Made by a program: the position numbers and the translations under genes. Positions 15,832-23,459 of a stretch of 64,000 nucleotides of DNA are shown here, piece after piece (within the stretch, counting starts at the first letter, position 1; each line of letters starts with the position of its first letter). This stretch comes from Halorubrum salinarum (GTDB lineage Archaea > Halobacteriota > Halobacteria > Halobacteriales > Haloferacaceae): positions 558,001 to 622,000 of the forward strand of contig NZ_CP053941.1 in assembly GCF_013267195.1 (NCBI RefSeq), in the 5' to 3' direction. The notes under the pieces are model-generated. The model was not told where the DNA came from. It worked only from the letters and a program-made list of their open reading frames with translations, and made no database searches.

Positions 15832-16131
15832 GGCGTTAAATCCCGTTCGATCCGGCGCGGGGCGACGGGGTCAGCAGAGCAGTCGGCGAGGCGGCGACGG
15901 ACCCGCGCGGAGGGCGCCGATGCGAGGCGCACGAGCCGGCGTGGATTCGCATAAGTTACGAGAATAAACTCGGTCGGGCCGGCTTGGGATACGCGGCGAT
16001 CCGCGCGGAACGCGAGAAGTTTCAGGATCGTTAATTTACGACCGAAAACCGCAGGACTGCGTCCGGGTCTCTTCGACGGCGGCCACGGAAGATATTTATA
16101 CATCCCCCGGTTGGGGTGGGGCAGAAGTCCA
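15832..16131. other. Intergenic stretch between divergent UDG and small membrane gene
   Basis: 300 bp hold the promoters of the two divergent genes. An A/T-richer segment around 15945-15980 (GCATAAGTTACGAGAATAAAC) and another at 16029-16045 (GTTAATTTACGACCG) stand out from the GC background. No conserved reading frame or RNA structure is evident. Confidence 0.4.
16092..16100 (+). promoter_or_regulatory. TATA box of 58-residue membrane protein gene
   Basis: ATATTTATA is centred about 36 bases before the ATG at 16132, giving a short leader of around 10 bases. It is one of the strongest TATA matches in the window. Confidence 0.6.
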
Positions 16132-16308
16132 ATGTTCGACCGCATCCGAACCGCGGCCCTCTTCGGGCTGCACCAAGCGACCGTCGCCGTCGGGATCTCG
16201 CTGTTCCCGGTGGCCGTCTTCGCGCGCCGACACCTCGGCGTCAACGTCCCCGTCGGCCGGCTCGTCGAGACCACCACCGAGGCGTGCGAGACCGCCGCCG
16301 AGGAGTGA
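16132..16308 (+). CDS. Small haloarchaeal single-span membrane protein
   Basis: 58 residues. After the basic start MFDRIRTAALFGLHQ comes one hydrophobic helix (ATVAVGISLFPVAVFA), then RRHLGVNVPVGRLVETTTEACE. The positive residues on both sides make orientation uncertain. A clear TATA box and the conserved-looking layout support it as a real gene; I recall similar short proteins in other haloarchaea but no function. Confidence 0.7.
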   Translation: MFDRIRTAALFGLHQATVAVGISLFPVAVFARRHLGVNVPVGRLVETTTEACETAAEE

Positions 16309-16503
16309 TCGCCCGGCCGTAGCCCTCGTTTTGCGAAACCGACCCGACGCCGAGCGACGGCGCCGTCGCGTCGCCGTCGCCGCCGAGACGCTCGTCGGGC
16401 CGCCGTCGGGCGGTCCCGACCCGGCGACGGATAGGCCCGTCGGAACCGGTCGGCGGCCCCCGAAGGGTTGCCTTTATCAGCGCGCCGGGCCAACGAGCGT
16501 GTA

Positions 16504-17235
16504 ATGCGAACACCGACTGGCGACCTCTCCGACGGGCCGGCCGCCGACCTGGGCCGTGACCAGCCCGTCTTCGGACCGGAGCTCGGCGAGTTCGAACACA
16601 GCGACCGCCGCGCCGCGAAGGCGGAGGGCGAAGGCGAGATGAAGACCGGGACCACGACCGTCGGCATCAAGGCCGACGACGGCGTCGTGATGGCGACCGA
16701 CATGCGCGCCTCCCTCGGCGGCATGGTCTCCTCGAAGGACGTCCAGAAGGTCGAGGAGATCCACCCGCGCGGCGCCCTGACCATCGCGGGCTCCGTCTCG
16801 GCGGCGCAGAACCTCATCTCGACGCTCCGCGCCGAGACGAGCCTCTACGAGGCCCGCCGCGGCAAGGACATGTCGATGGAGGCGCTGTCGACGCTGACCG
16901 GCAACCTCCTCCGCTCCGGAGCGTTCTTCGTCGTCCAGCCGATCCTGGGCGGCGTCGACGACGAGGGCGCGCACATCTACTCCATCGACGCCCTCGGCGG
17001 CACGACCGAGGAGGAGTACACCGTCACCGGCTCCGGGTCGCAGTACGCGCTCGGTGTCCTAGAGCAGGAGTACGACGACGACGTCACCATCGACGAGGCG
17101 GAGACCATCGCCGCGAAGGCGATCCAGTCCGCCGTCGAGCGCGACCTCGCCTCCGGCAACGGGATCAACGTCGCGGTCGTCACCGACGACGGCGTCGACA
17201 TCACCCGGTACAAGGACTTCGACGACCTCCTGTAA
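16504..17235 (+). CDS. psmB: 20S proteasome beta subunit (precursor)
   Basis: 243 residues. A 49-residue propeptide ends in EMKTG, followed by TTTVGIKADDGVVMATD, so self-cleavage should expose Thr50 as the catalytic nucleophile. The lysine-bearing segment (GMVSSKDVQKVEEI) and the GSGSQYALGVLE region are typical of beta subunits. It degrades unfolded proteins inside the 20S barrel with an alpha subunit and PAN-type ATPases. ATG 16504 lies about 28 bases after CCTTTATC (16471-16478), suggesting a leaderless mRNA; the ATG at 16468 lies before that box. Confidence 0.96.
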   Translation: MRTPTGDLSDGPAADLGRDQPVFGPELGEFEHSDRRAAKAEGEGEMKTGTTTVGIKADDGVVMATDMRASLGGMVSSKDVQKVEEIHPRGALTIAGSVSAAQNLISTLRAETSLYEARRGKDMSMEALSTLTGNLLRSGAFFVVQPILGGVDDEGAHIYSIDALGGTTEEEYTVTGSGSQYALGVLEQEYDDDVTIDEAETIAAKAIQSAVERDLASGNGINVAVVTDDGVDITRYKDFDDLL

Positions 17236-17379
17236 GGCCGACGCGGCGGCCCCGGCGACCGCTTCTCACTGCGATTTTCGACCGTCCGCGAACTCCTGAG
17301 CCGCCGCGCTATCGCGTCGCCGTCCGTCCGCCCGCGAGCCCGGTGTCCGACCGTACCGAACTCGCCGACCGTACCGAAC

Positions 17380-18120
17380 TCACCGCCGGAGGCCCGGCGG
17401 CGCGCGGATCCCGTCGCCCCAGTAGAAGCGCGGGCCGAGCAGGAGGTAGCCGGCCGAGAGGAACAGCAGCGCGAACGCGAAGCCCTCGCCGATCCACGCC
17501 GGGAGCGCGTCAGTCGCCATGTGGCCGGCGGGGGTGAGGATCACGGCGGCCTGGACCACGCCCATCACGAGCGCGTCCTGCGCGTGGAGGTCGGGGTACG
17601 TCACCGTCGACCCCATCAGCAGCGCGAACGCCGCGGTCGCCGCGACGAGGAGGAGCGGGGCGGTGTAGCCGGCGATGACGGCGGCCGCGAGCACCGTCGC
17701 CGCCAGCGTCGTCGGGACGCCCACCGTCTCGCGGGCGCCGTCCTCGTCGACGGTGTAGAGGCCGAGCCGAGCGACTGCCGCGGCGACGAACAGCGCGCCC
17801 GCGCCGACGCCGGCCGCGACGAGGACGGGGTCCGCGGCGAACGAGCGCCCGTCGCGGACGACCGCGGCCACGAGGGCGGCGGGCGCCACGCCGAAGGAGG
17901 CCACGTCGGCCAGCGAGTCGAGGTACGGGCCGGCGGGCGTCGACCCGCGGTGACGGGCGACGACCCCGTCGAGCCCGTCGGCGACCGCCGCGAGGAGCAC
18001 GAGCCGGGCCGCGAGCGCGACGTCGACCGTCGCGGCGACGACGGCGAGGAAGCCGACGGCGGCGTTGGCCACGGTCACCGCGTCCGCGAGCCCCAGCCGC
18101 CGAGCGAACCGCAGAGGCAT
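17380..18120 (-). CDS. pssA: CDP-alcohol phosphatidyltransferase, archaetidylserine synthase type
   Basis: 246 residues with about seven hydrophobic segments. The CDP-alcohol signature D-x2-D-G-x2-A-R-x8-G-x3-D-x3-D is met by ADGLDGVVARHRGSTPAGPYLDSLAD. It joins a CDP-activated archaeal lipid to serine at the membrane. In haloarchaea this PssA type is linked to the archaeosortase (ArtA) protein-anchoring pathway. The start MPLRFARRLGLADAVTVANA is as expected. A TAAAACCC stretch (minus, about 18142-18149) lies some 25 bases upstream. Confidence 0.85.
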   Translation of the reverse strand: MPLRFARRLGLADAVTVANAAVGFLAVVAATVDVALAARLVLLAAVADGLDGVVARHRGSTPAGPYLDSLADVASFGVAPAALVAAVVRDGRSFAADPVLVAAGVGAGALFVAAAVARLGLYTVDEDGARETVGVPTTLAATVLAAAVIAGYTAPLLLVAATAAFALLMGSTVTYPDLHAQDALVMGVVQAAVILTPAGHMATDALPAWIGEGFAFALLFLSAGYLLLGPRFYWGDGIRAPPGLRR

Positions 18121-18210
18121 ACCGTATCGGTCGACGAGCCGGGTTTTAGGGCTTGTTATCTCGTCGACCGCGGGCGGGGTCGGGCCGCGCGCGGGAACGT
18201 GCGCCGGCGC

Positions 18211-19263
18211 TCAGGGCACGTACCAGATGCCGCGCCCGAAGTCGAGCCACTCGCCGACCACGACGTGCGGCATCGCGATGACGCAGACGAAGATGGTGTA
18301 GAAGGCGACGGCGCCGGACAGCAGCGAGCCGCCGGACAGCGGGTTCGGGGCGACGGTCCACAGGGCGGTGGCGACGCTCGCCGTGACCAGCGCGCCGACC
18401 ACGAGGACGCCCCACGCGACGACGAGCGAGACGCCCTCCGTCCGGTCCGGCTGCTCGCGTTCGACGACCATGCTCCGCGCCGACTGCCGCATCGAGTACC
18501 ACAGCGGGAAGTAGAGCCCGATGGCGACGACCACGGGCACCAGGGCGAAGTACGCGACGAGCAGCAGCGTCTCCGCAGCGTCGAGGAGCCACGACCGGCT
18601 CACGCCGCCGGTCGCGCGCAGGCTGGTCGCCAGCCCGCCGCCGAGGTGGGCGACCACGCCGAGCCCGAAGGCCGCGCCCAGCGCCGTGGTGAACGCCTCC
18701 GGGTTCGAGGCGGCCGGCCCGGCCAGCCGGCCGTCGAAGACGCCCAGCATGATGCCGGTGAACCCGTAGAACGTCTCCGTCCAGAAGACGGCGGGAACGA
18801 TCATCACGGCGCCGCCGCGGATCAGGGCGGCGAGCGCGCGCTGCGGCTTGGTCGGGAGGTGCTCGGTCCCGACCAGCGCGTCCATCACGCGGAGGTCACC
18901 GTGTCCGCCCTTCGCGACGGCCGTCCCGAACGCGAGCGCGAGCGCGGGCAGGGGCGCGAACACGAACAGCGCCACGAACGAGGCGACGAACCCGAGGTAC
19001 AGCGCCACGTATCGGGCGCCGAACGGGAGCCCCCGCCGCCGGAGGTTCGAGAAGTGCTCGTACCCGCCGTGCGGGAGGTTCAGCGCGACCATTCCGACGA
19101 GGTACGCGATCATCTGCGTCCGGAGCGACACGTCGGTGCCGACCGCGGACAGGGCCCCGAACCCGACCGCGAGCAGGAGCAACGCCGCGCGAGAGGCACC
19201 GATGGCCGTCCGTTCCGGTTCACCGAGGAGTCGCCGCACCGGACTCGCCGTCGACGTCGACAT
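18211..19263 (-). CDS. blh: Brp/Blh-family beta-carotene 15,15'-dioxygenase
   Basis: 350 residues with about eight to nine membrane spans. The family signature NLPHGGYEHF near residue 63 carries the metal-binding histidines. Later histidines occur in KGGHGDLRVMD, VGTEHLP and, near the end, AMPHVVVGEWLDF. It splits beta-carotene into two retinals, the chromophore of the nearby opsin. A strong TATA box (TATATAAAAG on the minus strand, 19315-19325) lies about 55 bases before the ATG. No Bat-type site is seen upstream of it. Whether it is brp or blh by orthology cannot be settled here. Confidence 0.88.
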   Translation of the reverse strand: MSTSTASPVRRLLGEPERTAIGASRAALLLLAVGFGALSAVGTDVSLRTQMIAYLVGMVALNLPHGGYEHFSNLRRRGLPFGARYVALYLGFVASFVALFVFAPLPALALAFGTAVAKGGHGDLRVMDALVGTEHLPTKPQRALAALIRGGAVMIVPAVFWTETFYGFTGIMLGVFDGRLAGPAASNPEAFTTALGAAFGLGVVAHLGGGLATSLRATGGVSRSWLLDAAETLLLVAYFALVPVVVAIGLYFPLWYSMRQSARSMVVEREQPDRTEGVSLVVAWGVLVVGALVTASVATALWTVAPNPLSGGSLLSGAVAFYTIFVCVIAMPHVVVGEWLDFGRGIWYVP

Positions 19264-19395
19264 GGACGCACGTAGGGGCGTTACGGGGTTAGGGCCTCGT
19301 CGTCATTATTGGGTCTTTTATATACCGTCACGCGACACAGCGCGGGACGGGGGCCCGGGCCGGCGCCTCGGTCGTGGATCGCTTCGCCGCGGCGC

Positions 19396-19770
19396 TCAGT
19401 ACGTGTGGATCACTTCGCCGCAGCGCGTGCACTCGATCGTGTCCGCGCGGAACAGCCGCTCCTTCTTCTCGGTCGGCCCGTTACACTCGGGGCAGACGCC
19501 GAGGTTCCGGCCGTCGGCCACGCGCGCGGACAGGTCGAGGAACTGGTTCTGTAGCTTGTCGATCTGCTCCGACTGCTCCTCGACGACCGACCGGAGCTCC
19601 TCGATGGTCTCGTCGCGCTCCTCGACCGCGGTGGACAGCTCGTCGATGCGCTGTTCGTACTCGTCGATCGCCTCGACGTCGATGGTGACGTCGTCGGTCG
19701 CCTCCGCCTCGCGCTCCGCGGTGGTTTCGGTGGTCGATTCCGCTTCCGCCTCGGTCTCTTCGTCTGCCAT
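19396..19770 (-). CDS. Coiled-coil protein with C-terminal zinc ribbon, opsin-linked
   Basis: 124 residues. An acidic E/T/A-rich head precedes a coiled coil of about 50 residues (EYEQRIDELSTAVEERDETIEELRSVVEEQSEQIDKLQNQFLDL). It ends in a zinc ribbon with CPECN and, 18 residues later, CTRCGEVIHTY. It could dimerise and bind nucleic acid or protein. It is divergent from the archaerhodopsin gene, with 178 bp between starts. Small zinc proteins affect bop expression in Halobacterium, but equivalence is not shown. ATG 19770 gives a natural MADEETE start. Confidence 0.75.
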   Translation of the reverse strand: MADEETEAEAESTTETTAEREAEATDDVTIDVEAIDEYEQRIDELSTAVEERDETIEELRSVVEEQSEQIDKLQNQFLDLSARVADGRNLGVCPECNGPTEKKERLFRADTIECTRCGEVIHTY

Positions 19771-19892
19771 ATGACACCAGTGGAGCCCCAGGGTCATTAC
19801 TTTCGGGCCGACAACGTCTCCCCGCGGTCAGGGTTCGACGACGACGACGGGCCCCGATCCACCCCCGCGACGCACCGCCCGCGGACCCCGAT

Positions 19893-19907
19893 ACCTAACT
19901 GGGTTGG
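19893..19907 (+). promoter_or_regulatory. Bat-type upstream activating site before archaerhodopsin gene
   Basis: ACCTAACTGGGTTGG agrees with the Halobacterium bop-regulon site ACCcnactagTTnGG (recalled) at ten of the thirteen defined positions. Its centre is about 27 bases upstream of the TATA box at 19924-19931, close to the arrangement at Halobacterium bop. The activator would be Bat (23460-25463). Confidence 0.7.
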
Positions 19908-19923
19908 CATCGGTCTCAATAGA

Positions 19924-19931
19924 GTATATAC
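19924..19931 (+). promoter_or_regulatory. TATA box of archaerhodopsin gene
   Basis: GTATATAC is centred about 22 bases before ATG 19949, so the mRNA should be leaderless or nearly so, as for bop of Halobacterium. Confidence 0.65.
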
Positions 19932-19948
19932 TGTATCAAGATGTGGGT

Positions 19949-20728
19949 ATGGACCCGATAGCGCTACAGGCGGGATACGACCTGCTCGGGGACGGTCGCC
20001 CCGAGACGCTCTGGTTGGGTATAGGCACGCTACTGATGATCATCGGGACCTTCTACTTCATCGCCCGCGGTTGGGGCGTGACTGACAAGGAGGCCCGTGA
20101 GTACTACGCGATCACGATCCTCGTGCCGGGGATCGCATCGGCGGCATACCTGTCGATGTTCTTCGGCATCGGGCTGACGGAGGTCGAGCTCGTCGGCGGT
20201 GAAGTGCTCGACATCTACTACGCCCGGTACGCGGACTGGCTGTTCACGACGCCGCTGCTGCTGCTCGACCTCTGCCTGCTGGCGAAGGTCGATCGCGTGA
20301 CCACCGGGACGCTCATCGGCGTCGACGCGCTGATGATCGTCACCGGCCTGATCGGCGCGCTCTCGCACACGCCGCTCGCCCGGTACACCTGGTGGCTGTT
20401 CAGCACGATCGCGTTCCTGTTCGTGCTGTACTACCTCCTCACCTCGCTCCGGAGCGCGGCTCGGGAGCGCTCCGAGGACGTCCAGAGCACCTTCAACACG
20501 CTGACGGCGCTCGTCGCCGTCCTCTGGACTGCGTACCCGATCCTGTGGATCATCGGCACTGAGGGCGCCGGCGTCGTGGGGCTCGGCGTCGAGACCCTCG
20601 CGTTCATGGTCCTCGACGTGACCGCGAAGGTCGGGTTCGGGTTCGTCCTGCTCCGCAGCCGCGCCATCCTCGGCGACACCGAGGCCCCGGAGCCCTCCGC
20701 GGGCGCTGAGGCCTCCGCCGCTGACTGA
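19949..20728 (+). CDS. bop: Archaerhodopsin, light-driven outward proton pump
   Basis: 259 residues, seven helices. The proton pump residues are present: Asp96 and Asp107 in [15 protein letters not shown] (equivalent to Asp85 and Asp96 of bacteriorhodopsin) and the retinal lysine Lys227 in [10 protein letters not shown]. The short N-terminal leader MDPIALQAG and the C-tail ending ASAAD are typical of Halorubrum archaerhodopsins. ATG 19949 is chosen over the upstream in-frame start at 19904, which lies before the TATA box. It works with the Brp/Blh enzyme (retinal supply) and is probably induced by Bat through the site at 19893-19907. Confidence 0.97.
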   Translation: MDPIALQAGYDLLGDGRPETLWLGIGTLLMIIGTFYFIARGWGVTDKEAREYYAITILVPGIASAAYLSMFFGIGLTEVELVGGEVLDIYYARYADWLFTTPLLLLDLCLLAKVDRVTTGTLIGVDALMIVTGLIGALSHTPLARYTWWLFSTIAFLFVLYYLLTSLRSAARERSEDVQSTFNTLTALVAVLWTAYPILWIIGTEGAGVVGLGVETLAFMVLDVTAKVGFGFVLLRSRAILGDTEAPEPSAGAEASAAD

Positions 20729-20779
20729 TCGGAGCGGCCACCGGCCTCTCGGCGGGCGGACTCGACGCGACCGAACAGC

Positions 20780-20792
20780 ACGGTTCAACCGT
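20780..20792. promoter_or_regulatory. Inverted repeat ACGGTT-C-AACCGT before small membrane gene
   Basis: A 6-bp inverted repeat with a one-base spacer lies 22 bases before the ATG at 20814, in the position of a core promoter. A further CACCG half-element follows. It may bind a dimeric regulator; no known factor matches. Confidence 0.4.
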
Positions 20793-20813
20793 TTCCACCG
20801 TTCATTTTTCGAC

Positions 20814-21038
20814 ATGACTGACACTACCACCGAACAGCCGCCAGAGCTGCGTACGCGGTCCGTCGCCGGCATCGCCATCTGTATCACCGTCGCGCTCGTC
20901 GGGATCTTCCTGATTCCGACGCTGTCGGAGCCGGTCGACGGGATCAACGTCCGGTTCTGGACGATGGCGGCCCTGGAGCTGCTCGCCATGGCCGGCGTCG
21001 TCTACTTCGTCTTGAACCTCCACGAGGAGCCGGAGTAA
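20814..21038 (+). CDS. Small two-span membrane protein next to opsin gene
   Basis: 74 residues. A polar head (MTDTTTEQPPELRTRS) precedes two hydrophobic helices (VAGIAICITVALVGIFLIP and MAALELLAMAGVVYFVLNL), with the tail HEEPE. It starts 85 bp after the archaerhodopsin stop on the same strand. A role in opsin function or assembly is possible by position only. No family recognised with certainty. Confidence 0.65.
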   Translation: MTDTTTEQPPELRTRSVAGIAICITVALVGIFLIPTLSEPVDGINVRFWTMAALELLAMAGVVYFVLNLHEEPE

Positions 21039-21081
21039 GGCGAGGTTCGTCGGCCGGGGAGTCCGGCTTCTTGCCGGCCGC

Positions 21082-23166
21082 TCACTCCGCCGGCGAGTCG
21101 CGTCCCACTCGCTCGGCGTCCGCGCGCCCGTCGCTCGTCGACGGCGACGTCTCGCGGAGCGCGCGCTCGAAGTGGTCGCGCCCGACGGTCGGGTCGGCCG
21201 GCGGCCCGTCGTCGACGATGGCGTCCTCGATGGCGAGCAGCCCGGCCTCGCGGACCAAGGCCGCGAGGTCGCCGCCGCTGTACCCGGCCGTGCGGTCGGC
21301 GAGGGAGTCGAGGTCGACGCCCGACGCCACCGGCATCTCCCGCGCGTGGATCCGCAGGATCTCGCGGCGCGCCTCGCGGTCCGGGAGCGGCGTCTCGACC
21401 GCCTTCTCGATCCGCCCCGGCCGGAGCAGCGCCTCGTCGATGTTGTCCGGGCGGTTCGTCGCCGCGATCACCACCACGTCGGTGAGCGGCTCCAGCCCGT
21501 CGAGCTCGGTCAGCAGCTGCGACACCACGCGCTCGCCGGCGCCGGTGTCGTCGCCGCGGCGCTTCGGCGAGATGGCGTCGACCTCGTCGAAGAAGATCAC
21601 CGCCGGCGCGTTCTCGCGCGCCGTGGCGAACAGGTCGCGCACGGCCTGCTCGCTCGCGCCGACGTACTTGTCGAGCAATTCGGGCCCGTTCACCGGGATG
21701 AAGTTCGCGTCGCTGAGGCTGGCCGCCGCGCGGGCGAGCAGCGTCTTCCCGGTGCCGGGCGGCCCGTACAGCAGCACGCCGGAGGGCGGGTCGATCCCCA
21801 TCTCCGCGAAGCGGTCGGCGTACTCTAAGGGCCAGTACACCGCGCGCACCAGCTCGCGTTTGGCGTCGTCGAGGCCGCCGACCTCGTCCCAGCCGACCGC
21901 GGGGAACTCGACGGTGACCTCGCGGAGCCCGGTGGGCTCGACGTCGTCGAGCGCGGCCTCGAAGTCGGCCATCCGGATCGCGGTCCGGCCGTCGCGGCGG
22001 ACCGCCCGCTCTAAGGCGGCGTCCACGAGGACGGCCAGGTCGGCGAACACGTAGCCGTTGAGCCGCGCGGCGACGCCCTCGAAGTCGACGTCCATCGCGA
22101 GGGGCGCGCCCTCGCAGAGCGCTTCGAGCGCGTCGCGCCGCTCGGCGGTCGTCAGGGGCTCGACCCCGATCTCGCGGTCGAACCGCCCGCCGCGGCGCAG
22201 CGCCGACGGCACGGCGCTCGGGTCCGTCGTCGCGCCGATCACGACCGTCCGGTCCCCGTCGCGGAGCTCGTCGACGGTCGACCGGAGGCGGTCGGCGAGC
22301 GCGGAGCCCCCGCCGTCGTCGGCCCCGAGGGCCTCGAGGTCGTCGAGGAGGACCACGGTCGGCTCCCCCGCGGAGACGGCGTCGACGACGCGGTCGAGCC
22401 CGTCCGACTGGTCGCTCGCGCGCTCGCCCCGGAGCCGGGCCGCGGAGGTGCGGACGAGCGACGCGTCGGTCGCGGCCGCGACGGCCTCGACGAGCGTCGT
22501 CTTCCCCGACCCGCGCGGTCCGTGGAGGAGCAGCCCGAGGGTCGGATGTCCGGCGGACGCGAACGCCTCGGCCGCGTCGAACCGGGTCGCGACGGCGTCG
22601 CGGAGCCGCTCGAACGTCGCCGTCGCGACGAACCCGTCGTCGGGGCCGGTGTCCCCGGGGCGCTCGGAGACGACGGCGGCGTCCGCCTCGTCGGACGTGA
22701 CGGTTATCTCGGTCGCGTCGTCGACGACCGCCGGCGAGGCGGGGGCCACGTCCCGCACGTCGAACCGGAGGGTGAGGGCGCCGCCGAGGCGCGTGACCTC
22801 GACCTCGTCGCCGACGGCGACCACGCGCCGGGCGAGCCGCCGGCGGATGGCGTCCTCGCTCCGCTCCACGTCGACCGACTGGCGGAGCCGCAGCGTCACC
22901 GACGACGCGACCGGGAGGTCCGAGACCGCCACCGTCGCGGTGTCGCCCGGCTCGACCCCGGCCGTCCGGCGAAGTCGCTCGGGGAGGAACACCGCCCGCG
23001 TCCCGTCGTCGACCGCGACGACCGGGGCGGCGACGCGGTGCGCGCCCGCGACGGTCACCGAGTCGCCGCGGCCGACCCCGAGGTCGTCGAGCACGGCCCG
23101 GGGGAGCCCGATCCGGTCTCCGGGGACCGACGTTGGCGGCTCTCTGACGGGGACGCGCACGCTCAT
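21082..23166 (-). CDS. CDC48-type AAA ATPase with two AAA modules
   Basis: 694 residues. The N-terminal domain (about 1-190) has the double-psi-barrel pattern DRIGLPRAVLDDLGVGRGDSVTVAG. Module D1 has HGPRGSGKTTL and a Walker B with LLDDLEAL, where the usual glutamate is aspartate. Module D2 is canonical: YGPPGTGKTLLA, FFDEVDAI, ATNRPDNID and RPGR. D1 may therefore mainly hold the hexamer, with D2 doing the work. Such ATPases unfold or remodel proteins. ATG 23166 gives MSVRVPVREPP. It lies between the opsin genes and bat, divergent from bat. Confidence 0.9.
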   Translation of the reverse strand: MSVRVPVREPPTSVPGDRIGLPRAVLDDLGVGRGDSVTVAGAHRVAAPVVAVDDGTRAVFLPERLRRTAGVEPGDTATVAVSDLPVASSVTLRLRQSVDVERSEDAIRRRLARRVVAVGDEVEVTRLGGALTLRFDVRDVAPASPAVVDDATEITVTSDEADAAVVSERPGDTGPDDGFVATATFERLRDAVATRFDAAEAFASAGHPTLGLLLHGPRGSGKTTLVEAVAAATDASLVRTSAARLRGERASDQSDGLDRVVDAVSAGEPTVVLLDDLEALGADDGGGSALADRLRSTVDELRDGDRTVVIGATTDPSAVPSALRRGGRFDREIGVEPLTTAERRDALEALCEGAPLAMDVDFEGVAARLNGYVFADLAVLVDAALERAVRRDGRTAIRMADFEAALDDVEPTGLREVTVEFPAVGWDEVGGLDDAKRELVRAVYWPLEYADRFAEMGIDPPSGVLLYGPPGTGKTLLARAAASLSDANFIPVNGPELLDKYVGASEQAVRDLFATARENAPAVIFFDEVDAISPKRRGDDTGAGERVVSQLLTELDGLEPLTDVVVIAATNRPDNIDEALLRPGRIEKAVETPLPDREARREILRIHAREMPVASGVDLDSLADRTAGYSGGDLAALVREAGLLAIEDAIVDDGPPADPTVGRDHFERALRETSPSTSDGRADAERVGRDSPAE

Positions 23167-23252
23167 GGTCCGCGAGTTCGTTCGCGGGACTCGACGGCGG
23201 TGGTCGGCACCATACGTCGATCTCACGCCCAGCGACCACAAAGTACCCACGG

Positions 23253-23261
23253 CCTAACTGG
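23253..23261. promoter_or_regulatory. Nine-base match to the opsin Bat site, between AAA ATPase and bat
   Basis: CCTAACTGG repeats exactly the left two-thirds of the archaerhodopsin upstream site (19894-19902), but the right-hand TTGG part is missing. It lies in the 293 bp divergent region and could allow Bat to act on its own gene or on the ATPase gene. A chance match is possible. Confidence 0.35.
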
Positions 23262-23459
23262 ACAGTCGCGGACCGGAGTGACGGTCGGCCGGTAGATCGA
23301 ATGTGGGAACTGTCCGCAAGGATACGATCGAACGATTGGTTTAGTCACACGAAACCGGCTTTTTTCGACCGATTCGGGGCACCGATCGCGCGGCCGGGGG
23401 CGATTCAGGTCCTCGGAAGACAGGTAACCATTAACCCGTATGGGTGCGAACTGCTGCTC

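Noticed and set aside
19315-19360. Bat-type site upstream of the Brp/Blh gene
   Set aside because: The TATA box is strong, but none of the 40 bases upstream of it resemble the site, so co-regulation with the opsin was not claimed.
23301-23459. Upstream extension of bat to 23301
   Set aside because: The 53 extra codons are basic and aromatic-rich, unlike the acidic protein, and ATG 23460 starts directly before the receiver-like domain.
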